Assembly: GCA_002329665.1 (NCBI GenBank)
Contig: DCTV01000076.1
Coordinates: 12,764-32,431, forward strand
DNA: 19,668 bases
Direction: 5' to 3'
Source of the DNA: Christensenella sp. UBA1431
GTDB lineage: Bacteria > Bacillota > Clostridia > Christensenellales > UBA1431
The position numbers and the translations under genes were made by a program. Under the pieces are notes generated by a model that saw only the letters and a program-made list of their open reading frames with translations, was not told where the DNA came from and ran no database searches. Below, one piece after another: positions 7,756 to 13,762 of the stretch. Each line of letters opens with the position of its first letter. Position 1 is the stretch's first letter.

Positions 7756-9150
7756 TCAGGTGCAGAGCGTTACGATGGCGTCCGCGATCATGCGCGCGTT
7801 GAAACCCAGCATTTCCAGCGGGACGTACTCGTTTGCCTGGTGCGCCAGATGATCGGCCGTCTCCATGTTCGGCCCGAAGGACACGGCGTTCTTTACGGAA
7901 CGGGCGTAGGTCGCGCCGCCGATAGAGCGGCAGTATGCCTTCGCGCCGGTCTGGCGCGCATAGACCATCAAAAGCTTCTGCACGAGTTCCGAGTCTTCGC
8001 TCACGAAATGCGGAGGGAGGCTGTGGCGGATGCCGACTTCGAATCCCGGAAGCTCCATGGCCGCCGCGATGCGCGAAAGGATGTCCTCGCTGCCAAAAGA
8101 GATGGGGTAACGAATGTCCCACTGCATGGACATCTCGCGTTGGTCCATTTCCAGCACGCCGACGTTGACGGTGAGCGCGCCCGACACCTCGTCGCGGAGG
8201 TCGAGGCCGATGGACTGCCCGCCGAGTTCCCCGGCCACCCTGCGGGCGAGGAAGGCGATCGCGTTGGCCGGGCCGCCGGGCTGCAGGCCCAGGCCGTAGA
8301 GCGCCGACGCGAGCAGGCATATCGCGTTTTTGCCGAGTTCGGGCGTCGAGCCGTGCGCGCTCACGCCCCTGCACACGAGGCGGGCGCGGCCGTCGGGAAG
8401 CACCGCGCATTCGACGCCCTCCGGGAGCGCGGGAACGAGGGAATCGGCCGTCAGCGCGGCGCCGACGCCGCCGGAAACCACGGCTTCGGCGTGGTCGGGC
8501 ACCATGTTCACGCGGGATCCGCCCCTGAACGAAAGCACTTTCAGGCCGTCTTCGCCGGGCTTCGCCGAAAACTTCTTCGAAATATCCAGGTGCAGCACGC
8601 CCTTCTCGGCGTTGATGACCGGATACTCGCAATCGGGCGAGAAGGCGAGGTCGGGCATCGGACGGTGGCGCTTGTAGTAGTCCATATCCGCCCAGCCGCT
8701 CTCTTCGTCGCACCCGGCCATGAAGCGGACGCGGCGTTTGAGGCCGATGCCCCGTTCCTTCACCGCCGCGAGGGCATAGAGCGCGCTTATCACCGCGCCC
8801 TTGTCGTCGGTCGTGCCGCGCCCGTACATGCGTCCGCCTTCGATATGGGCCGAGAACGGGCCGAAACCCCATCCGCCGCCGGCGGGCACGACGTCCAGAT
8901 GCGTCATGATCCCGAGCGTCTCTTCGCCTTCGCCGTAATCGACCAGCGCCATGTGCCCGTCCAGGTTTTCCGGCTGGAAGCCGAGCGCTCTGCCCAGGGC
9001 GAGCGTGTACTCGAGCGCCTCGTTCACGGGCTTTCCGTACGGCATGCCCGGCAGAGGCGGTTCCTTGACGCTGGGTATCCTGACGAGGCCGGCGAGCGCG
9101 CCGATCATTTCCTCATTTTTTTCATCTATATAATCGTTGATGCGTTTCAT
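7756..9150 (-). CDS. M20-family metal-dependent dipeptidase (PepV / Sapep type)
   Basis: This 464-residue cytoplasmic dipeptidase is predicted to cut dipeptides, using two metal ions. Visible M20 signatures are HLDVVPAG (H84, D86), GRGTTDDKG (D115/D116), the catalytic and metal pair CDEES (E149, E150), the lid-region GVSAHGSTPE, and a C-terminal SIGGATYARSVKNAVSFGP followed by ADHLAHQANE, which supplies the last histidine. Length and motif order match PepV of lactobacilli and the Sapep family. ATG 9148-9150 is chosen. It has AAGGAGG 12 bases upstream and a second GGAGG directly touching the ATG, an unusual double arrangement. The in-frame extension to 9207 would run through the promoter, so it is rejected. 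The gene appears monocistronic and diverges from radC. Confidence 0.92.
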   Translation of the reverse strand: MKRINDYIDEKNEEMIGALAGLVRIPSVKEPPLPGMPYGKPVNEALEYTLALGRALGFQPENLDGHMALVDYGEGEETLGIMTHLDVVPAGGGWGFGPFSAHIEGGRMYGRGTTDDKGAVISALYALAAVKERGIGLKRRVRFMAGCDEESGWADMDYYKRHRPMPDLAFSPDCEYPVINAEKGVLHLDISKKFSAKPGEDGLKVLSFRGGSRVNMVPDHAEAVVSGGVGAALTADSLVPALPEGVECAVLPDGRARLVCRGVSAHGSTPELGKNAICLLASALYGLGLQPGGPANAIAFLARRVAGELGGQSIGLDLRDEVSGALTVNVGVLEMDQREMSMQWDIRYPISFGSEDILSRIAAAMELPGFEVGIRHSLPPHFVSEDSELVQKLLMVYARQTGAKAYCRSIGGATYARSVKNAVSFGPNMETADHLAHQANEYVPLEMLGFNARMIADAIVTLCT

Positions 9151-9178
9151 CCTCCAAGCAGACCTCCTTAAGAATTTC

Positions 9179-9207
9179 AGTATAGCCTTAACCCGGACCG
9201 CTGTCAA
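9179..9207 (-). promoter_or_regulatory. Strong sigma-A promoter for the dipeptidase
   Basis: On the minus strand, TTGACA (plus TGTCAA at 9202-9207) is separated by exactly 17 bases from TATACT (plus AGTATA at 9179-9184). Transcription should begin near 9172, leaving a leader of about 20 nt that carries the AAGGAGG site. Confidence 0.85.
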
Positions 9208-9371
9208 ACTCCCGCAGATCAGGTTCGCGGACCACAGGTGCCGCCCGGCCTCGACCGCGTGGCGGGCGGAAGGCGCGGGCGGCGCCGGGGGGAAACGGCG
9301 GCGCCAATAGGGGGCCGGAAATGCTGTTAACCGGTATATGATTCGAGGAAGGATTTTGTGCCCCCGGCGGG

Positions 9372-9397
9372 GAATATATCGAAAGACTGATATATTC
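9372..9397. promoter_or_regulatory. Perfect 9-bp inverted repeat upstream of radC (operator or leader hairpin)
   Basis: GAATATATC (9372-9380) and its exact complement GATATATTC (9389-9397) flank an 8-base spacer, ending 30 bases before the radC ATG. It is directly preceded by a second small palindrome, CCCC-CGGC-GGGG (9361-9372). It does not match the Gram-positive LexA box (GAAC-N4-GTTC). It could be an operator for an unknown regulator, or form a hairpin in the mRNA. Confidence 0.45.
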
Positions 9398-9427
9398 TTT
9401 GAAAACTCTGGATTCCCGGGGGAAGAG

Positions 9428-10147
9428 ATGCACGAAGGACATAGAAAACGGCATAAGGAAAGGTATTTGAAGGAAGGGCTGGAAGGTTTCGGGGACCACG
9501 AAGTCCTCGAACTGCTCCTGTTCTACTGTATCCCCCGCAGAGACACGAACACGGTCGCGCATAAACTGCTGGACCGCTTCGGTTCGCTTAACGCCGTGCT
9601 CGACGCCGACCCCGCCGACCTGCAGGCCGTAGAGGGCATCGGCGAACACAGCGCCGTGCTGATCTCCCTTATCCCCCACATCGCGAGGCGGTACGAACTT
9701 GCGGCGATCGGGGAGCGGCCGCTGCTGGACAGCACCGCCAAGGCAGGGGCCTACGCCATGGCGCTGTTGAAGGGCGTGCCGGTCGAACGGTTCTACCTCA
9801 TCTGCCTGGATTCGCAGTGCCGCGTGACCTACGCCGCGCTGCTGCAGGAGGGCACGATCAACCAGGCCGCGGTCTACCCGCGGATGGTGGTGGAGGCCGC
9901 GCTCCGGCACAGGGCCAACAGCCTTATCCTCGCGCACAACCACCCGGGCGGCGTGCTGAAGCCGTCCAATGCGGACATCCGCGTGACGCGGGCGGTGATG
10001 GACGCCGTCAAGCCGCTGGGCATCGACGTGCTGGACCATATCATCGTTTCGAGCAGGGGATATTTCAGCTTCGTGGCCGAGCGCAGCATGACCGGGATGG
10101 ACGTGAAACAGGCGCATGCGGGGTACGCCGCCGAGCCCGAAAAATGA
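9428..10147 (+). CDS. radC: RadC family JAMM-domain protein
   Basis: This 239-residue RadC/UPF0758 protein has an N-terminal helix-hairpin-helix region (VEGIGEHSA, about residues 70-80) and a C-terminal JAB/MPN domain. The domain's metal motif is H170-x-H172-x10-D183 with S180 (HNHPGG...SNAD). The family has a metalloprotease-like active site, but its physiological role is unsettled and its historical link to DNA repair is weak. I start it at ATG 9428 (MHEGHRKRHKERY), the usual N-terminus, with GGGGGAAG just upstream. The open frame extends to 9338 but adds a non-conserved, arginine-rich stretch across the inverted repeat. It faces the dnaC-like gene convergently. Confidence 0.95.
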   Translation: MHEGHRKRHKERYLKEGLEGFGDHEVLELLLFYCIPRRDTNTVAHKLLDRFGSLNAVLDADPADLQAVEGIGEHSAVLISLIPHIARRYELAAIGERPLLDSTAKAGAYAMALLKGVPVERFYLICLDSQCRVTYAALLQEGTINQAAVYPRMVVEAALRHRANSLILAHNHPGGVLKPSNADIRVTRAVMDAVKPLGIDVLDHIIVSSRGYFSFVAERSMTGMDVKQAHAGYAAEPEK

Positions 10148-10191
10148 CGACCGAACTCCGAGCGTGAGCCGGACGGGGCGGTTCAGACCGG

Positions 10192-10225
10192 AAAACAAAA
10201 AAACTCCCGGTCGGTGTGCCGGGAG
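10192..10225 (-). terminator. Intrinsic terminator of the dnaD-dnaC operon
   Basis: In the minus-strand transcript, a 7-bp GC-rich stem (CTCCCGG / CCGGGAG, loop of 8) is followed immediately by TTTTTTTGTTTT. It starts 19 bases after the stop of the helicase-loader gene. In the plus direction (from radC) no T-run follows the hairpin, so it works only leftward. Confidence 0.9.
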
Positions 10226-10243
10226 CCTGAAACGGGTGTTTTG

Positions 10244-11188
10244 TCAGTATTTGCGGATGTCGCAGCCCCTGAGGTGGAAACGGCGCGTGTGCGCGGCGTC
10301 GAGCAGGCGGGAGACCATGCGCTCGCCGTAGCGTTCCTGTATCTCGTGAGGGAACAGGTTGGTGGCCACAATGGTGTGCTTCGCCCTCAGGAGCCGCTCG
10401 TTGAACAGGGAAACGAAGTATTCCACGGTCACGTTGTTGTACAGGGGCTCGCTCCCCAGGTCGTCGCAGACCAGCAGGTCGGCGCCATACAGGGGAGAGA
10501 GGTCGGTCCCCGCGCCGAGATGCTTTTGCAGGCAGAATTCCCCGAGCGAAAACGCGGTGAAGCGCAATACGTTAAATGACCTGTTCAAAAGACAGCCCGT
10601 GATGCAGTTGAGCAGGTACGTCTTGCCTAGCCCGGTGTTTCCGTAAAACAGCAGGTTGGGCTTTTCGTTTTCGGGAAACTCCTTCGCATATTCGAGGCAG
10701 ATGTCCCGAAGCTGGCGCATGTACTCGCGCTGCGGCGTTTTCGACCCCGGCGGGATCTCGTTGGGGAACACGCCGAGGTCGAAGTTCTCGAAGCTCTGAT
10801 TCTTCAATATCTCCTTATCGTTGGGCGCGTACCGCTCCTCGTTCAGGCGGCGGACGAAACAGGCGCAGCGCGTCTTGACAGGGTTTCCCACGAAGCCGGT
10901 GTCCCGGCAGTCCGGGCAGCGGTAGGCCATCTCGAGGTAATCTTTCGGAAGGCCGGCGCTTTCGAGCAGCCCGGCGCGTTTTACGTAAAGCTCCTTTAAT
11001 GCGTCCCCGGTCGCCTGCGCGTCGTCCGCGCCCGGACCGAAAAGGAGGCTCAGCCGCTCGTTTTCGAGTTCGGCAAGCGCCGGGCAGAGAGAAACGGCGT
11101 GGGAAAAACGCTTTTCCTGGGCCAGGCGGTTGCGCCTCTGCCGGGCCTCGAAGTCCGCGATCACCCGTACAAGCGCCGCATCGGCCAT
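10244..11188 (-). CDS. DnaC/DnaI-type helicase loader ATPase
   Basis: This 314-residue AAA+ ATPase is of the IstB/DnaC/DnaI group, expected to load the replicative helicase onto DNA. An N-terminal helical region is followed by a putative zinc site C91-x2-C94 ... C108-x-C110 (CPDC, CAC), as found in the zinc-containing N-terminal domain of DnaI. The ATPase domain has Walker A GNTGLGKT (183-190), Walker B LLVCDDLG (238-245), a sensor VATN (274-277) and an arginine-finger region ERMVSRL. I prefer ATG 11186-11188, 8 bases after AAGGAG. A GTG three codons upstream would abut the Shine-Dalgarno. It lies 18 bases after the DnaD-family gene in the same operon, which matches a primosome loading role rather than a transposon helper; no transposase is nearby. 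Confidence 0.92.
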   Translation of the reverse strand: MADAALVRVIADFEARQRRNRLAQEKRFSHAVSLCPALAELENERLSLLFGPGADDAQATGDALKELYVKRAGLLESAGLPKDYLEMAYRCPDCRDTGFVGNPVKTRCACFVRRLNEERYAPNDKEILKNQSFENFDLGVFPNEIPPGSKTPQREYMRQLRDICLEYAKEFPENEKPNLLFYGNTGLGKTYLLNCITGCLLNRSFNVLRFTAFSLGEFCLQKHLGAGTDLSPLYGADLLVCDDLGSEPLYNNVTVEYFVSLFNERLLRAKHTIVATNLFPHEIQERYGERMVSRLLDAAHTRRFHLRGCDIRKY

Positions 11189-11206
11189 TGTCAACACTCC
11201 TTTTTA

Positions 11207-12682
11207 TTAGGACGCGCTCAGGTCGTCGAAATCCCTGTCCAGGCCGTTCTGTTCCGGGGGACGCTGGTCATAGTTCAGGCCGTCCAGCTTCTTGCGGGGG
11301 GCGCCAGACTGTCTGTTGGCCGTGTGGGTCCTGCGCTCCGCCCTGGCCTGTTCGAGCGTGAGCACGCCTTTTTTATGGTAATTGGACAGGAGCTTTTGCA
11401 GGAACTGCCAGGGCTGGTTGGCGCCGGCCGAGAGCTCTGCGGCGAAGAGCAGAAGGCCTTCCTCCATGCCCCACGTGTCGCGCCATTTCGTGTAGGCGGC
11501 GCGGTCGCTCTGGCCGGGGGAACGAACGATCCCGGCGCGCCGGAAAACTTCGCCGAGCGCGCCGTCCAGCGCCCGTTCACATTCGAGCATCTCTTCGGCT
11601 TCGGAACAGGAATGGATGTTGCTGTTGTGCCAGCCTTCGAGCAGGCTGTTGACGGCGGCGAAGGTGGCCCGCCCGTTTTCCGAGGCCCGGGTACAGGCGG
11701 CCAGTACGGTTTCGTGGTCCATGCCCCATTCGCGGGTCCAGCGCGCGTACTGTATGTTCTGCGCCTGAGTGGGCGAGACGCTCTTTTGGCCGAGGGCCAG
11801 CAGCACTTCGCGAAGCTTCGCACCAATCGTATCGCGCGCGGAGAAATGCGCCTCGATGTCGGCCGCTTTTACGAAGCCCTGTTCATAGAGCGAAGCGAGC
11901 ACGCGATGGACGTAGGCGAGGTTCGGCTTCTGTATCTTGGTCGTTTCACGGCAGGCGAGCAGGATCGCGTCCAGCGAGAACCCCCATTCCTCCGTCCATT
12001 TGTTGAAAAGCCTGTTTTCGTCGACGGTGGGCGTGCGGAACACGCCTATGTGGGAGAGGACCTTCTGCGTCTGCGTGCTTTCGGAAGCGTGGCGGGCGAT
12101 GCGCCGTTCCGCGTCCTCCAGCGTGCGCACCCCGTCGTTTGCCCAGCTGAGCGCCACCTTGTTCATGTAGGCAAGGCTCACCTGCCGGCCCTTGCGCTCG
12201 ACGCAGTGGGAGACCATGTGCAGCACGGCCTCGGGTTCCATCCCCAGCACCTCGATCCAGTCGTAGATCTTCTGGAGGTCCTGCGTGTGCAGCAGCCGCC
12301 CGCCGAGCACGGACTGCAGGGAAATGTTGAAATCTGAGTACCGGGCCAGCTCCGGCGGGGTCTCGTAGTTGTTCTGGTACAGCCGGTTTTTGACGTTATA
12401 GAATTCGACGGTGAAAGGGTCCTGGGAGACGATGCGCACCAGTCCGTCCCGCGCCCAATAGGAAAACGCGTTGTACACCGTCTCGGTCTCGAGGCCGAGC
12501 GCGAGGGCGAAGGCTTCCGACGTCGGCTCCGCCGCGCCGGGGTGCAGGCACTGGTACAGTCCGTAGACGTATACTTTCACGAAATCCCCGGGGGCTTTGG
12601 TCAGGAATTCCTGGATGAACAAGTTTTCGAGCGGCGTGACGTCAAAGAGTATGGCGCTGTCCGACAGTTTGCAAAAAGCCAT
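11207..12682 (-). CDS. DnaD-domain replication-initiation protein with four repeats
   Basis: This protein of about 491 residues has an N-terminal winged-helix-like region (1-110, start MAFCKLSDSA), then four tandem copies of the DnaD C-terminal helical (DDBH2) unit at roughly 130-196, 218-280, 305-365 and 388-450. Each contains a W-x(5)-G-type helix (WIEVLGM, WTEEWGF, WTREWGM, WRDTWGM) followed by an A-rich helix and a second helix. The tail is charged and disordered (from about 450). In B. subtilis, DnaD and DnaB of this family remodel DNA and recruit the helicase with DnaI. Co-transcription here with a DnaI-like ATPase supports that role. The start is uncertain: ATG 12682 has GGGAGAG about 5 bases upstream, while an ATG at 12703 with GGAG would add 7 residues. 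Confidence 0.88.
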   Translation of the reverse strand: MAFCKLSDSAILFDVTPLENLFIQEFLTKAPGDFVKVYVYGLYQCLHPGAAEPTSEAFALALGLETETVYNAFSYWARDGLVRIVSQDPFTVEFYNVKNRLYQNNYETPPELARYSDFNISLQSVLGGRLLHTQDLQKIYDWIEVLGMEPEAVLHMVSHCVERKGRQVSLAYMNKVALSWANDGVRTLEDAERRIARHASESTQTQKVLSHIGVFRTPTVDENRLFNKWTEEWGFSLDAILLACRETTKIQKPNLAYVHRVLASLYEQGFVKAADIEAHFSARDTIGAKLREVLLALGQKSVSPTQAQNIQYARWTREWGMDHETVLAACTRASENGRATFAAVNSLLEGWHNSNIHSCSEAEEMLECERALDGALGEVFRRAGIVRSPGQSDRAAYTKWRDTWGMEEGLLLFAAELSAGANQPWQFLQKLLSNYHKKGVLTLEQARAERRTHTANRQSGAPRKKLDGLNYDQRPPEQNGLDRDFDDLSAS

Positions 12683-12723
12683 GGCTTCTCTCCCGCATGA
12701 CATTGACTCCGTGTGTGTATCCT

Positions 12724-12732
12724 ATCATAGCA
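12724..12732 (-). promoter_or_regulatory. Extended -10 promoter candidate for the dnaD operon
   Basis: On the minus strand the sequence reads TGCTATGAT, an extended -10 (TG-n-TATGAT), 42 bases or more before the DnaD start. No good -35 hexamer is present at the expected distance. Extended -10 promoters can work without one, but this remains a candidate only. Confidence 0.4.
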
Positions 12733-12787
12733 TAAGCCCGCCTTGGGATGCGAAACCGGGATGGGGCGAAAAAGAGGATTCTCGTAC

Positions 12788-12838
12788 AAAAATCGCCCGA
12801 TCGGGCCCCTGTGCGGTAGTTTGGGACGAATCGGGCGA
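12788..12838 (-). terminator. Inverted repeat / probable terminator after the 207-residue gene
   Basis: TCGCCCGAT (12793-12801) and ATCGGGCGA (12830-12838) form a 9-bp stem. A smaller alternative hairpin centres on the palindrome GCCCGATCGGGC (12796-12807). In the minus-strand transcript the stem is followed by TTTTTG. It begins 17 bases after the stop codon of the gene ending at 12855, so it probably ends that transcript before the dnaD promoter. Confidence 0.6.
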
Positions 12839-12854
12839 AAACGCTGAAACAGGG

Positions 12855-13478
12855 TTACCATGCAGCCGCGTCTGCGGCGGGGATCATGCCGGAATGGTTG
12901 AGCAGGGCGAAAAGGTACGGTTTTTCCTTGTCAAAACCCGTGAAAAGCCGGAGTTCCTCGCGATGGCGCACAATGATACCTTTTTTGCGCAGAAGCAACT
13001 CGATATGGCCGCTGTTTTCCGCGACGAACTCGCGCACGTAGACCACCGGCAGCGCGAGCGCCAGATACTCCCCGGCTTCGGGGTTTTCCTCGTGCAGCGA
13101 GGAGATGTCGCGGTAGATGTCCAGCGCGGCGAAAGTCATTTCGGGGAAGATGTTGACGGTTTCGATCTGATGGTGCTCGCCGCTGTCCGAAGCGGACGTC
13201 CCGGCCAGGTAGAGTTCCAGCCCGTCTTCGGAAACGAAGACGCTGAACACGACGCCTTCTACGTGTTTGGGAATGGGCGCCTCCTCGAATACGGAGCGGA
13301 GCCAGTGCACGAACTGCGCGTAGGACTCCAAAAATTCTTCGTGTTCGAACAAAGGCGTATCGGCGATGGAAAACCTTGCCTCCAGCTGCCTGTTGAGTAA
13401 CGCCCACCCGTCCTCGAGACGGGGCAGGGCCGAAATGAGTTCGTCCATGCATAAACCGACAGCATCGGGGTCGCTCAT
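12855..13478 (-). CDS. Protein of unknown function, 207 residues
   Basis: I do not recognise this family. The protein is acidic, with no signal peptide or membrane segment, so it is probably cytoplasmic. The N-terminal half (about 1-65) looks helical (ELISALPRLEDGWALLNRQLE). The middle alternates hydrophobic residues as in beta strands (VEGVVFSVFVSEDGLELYLAG), and the C-terminal third is mixed (LALALPVVYVREFVAE). No catalytic motif or cysteine cluster stands out. ATG 13476-13478 has AAGGAA about 8 bases upstream, and a good extended -10 lies at 13555-13563. It is transcribed alone, with its own promoter and probable terminator, between the DnaD operon and the decarboxylase cluster. It is most likely a real gene, given its clean start and terminator. 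Confidence 0.75.
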   Translation of the reverse strand: MSDPDAVGLCMDELISALPRLEDGWALLNRQLEARFSIADTPLFEHEEFLESYAQFVHWLRSVFEEAPIPKHVEGVVFSVFVSEDGLELYLAGTSASDSGEHHQIETVNIFPEMTFAALDIYRDISSLHEENPEAGEYLALALPVVYVREFVAENSGHIELLLRKKGIIVRHREELRLFTGFDKEKPYLFALLNHSGMIPAADAAAW

Positions 13479-13554
13479 GGCGTGTTTCCTTTCAATGAAT
13501 TGTGATTTGAACCAGAATATATCTATTCTTTAACGGCTTCGAAATATCCTTTTT

Positions 13555-13563
13555 ATTATAACA
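13555..13563 (-). promoter_or_regulatory. Extended -10 promoter for the 207-residue gene
   Basis: The minus strand reads TGTTATAAT, a perfect TATAAT with the upstream TG of an extended -10 element, in an AT-rich stretch about 77 bases before the start codon. No matching -35 is obvious. The same 9-mer occurs on the plus strand ahead of the ferredoxin gene (19006-19014). Confidence 0.55.
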
Positions 13564-13635
13564 TATTTTTTAAAGGGGTTTCCTTTCTTTTTGCTGAATA
13601 TTGGTGGAATAATGGTGGAAGACCGGTTAAAATGG

Positions 13636-13745
13636 CCTCGGGCTTTGCCCGGAGGGAGGAGCCCTGCCGCGATCCCTTCGATCGCGGTCCGTTTGTGGGG
13701 AACGCCGGGGCGTATTGGCCCGGAAGGGCTAAGCGAGACGGCGTT
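13636..13745 (+). ncRNA. Structured leader-like segment upstream of the decarboxylase (unidentified)
   Basis: Three successive hairpins precede the decarboxylase ribosome-binding site. H1 (13636-13655) has 8 bp with one bulge. H2 (13667-13687) is a perfect 8-bp stem (CCGCGATC / GATCGCGG) with a 5-base loop. H3 (13701-13745) is closed by AACGCCG / CGGCGTT and carries an internal loop, then a 7-bp helix capped by the GNRA tetraloop GGAA (13715-13732). H3 ends about 7 bases before the Shine-Dalgarno region, so its folding could affect translation. I do not recognise a known riboswitch class. The GGAA-capped helix recalls SRP RNA but lacks the rest of that motif. It could equally be an intergenic repeat. 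Confidence 0.4.
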
Positions 13746-13762
13746 TCTGTTTGGAGGTGCGC

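Noticed and set aside
7624..9171. 515-codon open frame on the plus strand over the dipeptidase
   Set aside because: It is antisense to a clear M20 dipeptidase, has no ribosome-binding site, and begins inside the hairpin-rich non-coding segment.
9338..9427. N-terminal extension of radC from ATG 9338
   Set aside because: The added 30 residues cross the inverted repeats and are unlike RadC N-termini. ATG 9428 has the proper ribosome-binding site.
11099..12337. 412-codon open frame on the plus strand over the DnaD gene
   Set aside because: It is antisense to the DnaD and helicase-loader genes, with biased shadow composition and no start signal.
13715..13732. SRP (4.5S/scRNA) RNA apical domain, because of the CC-GGAA-GG loop
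   Set aside because: The conserved asymmetric and symmetric loops around the GGAA tetraloop of SRP RNA (GGAAGCAGCC side) are not present.
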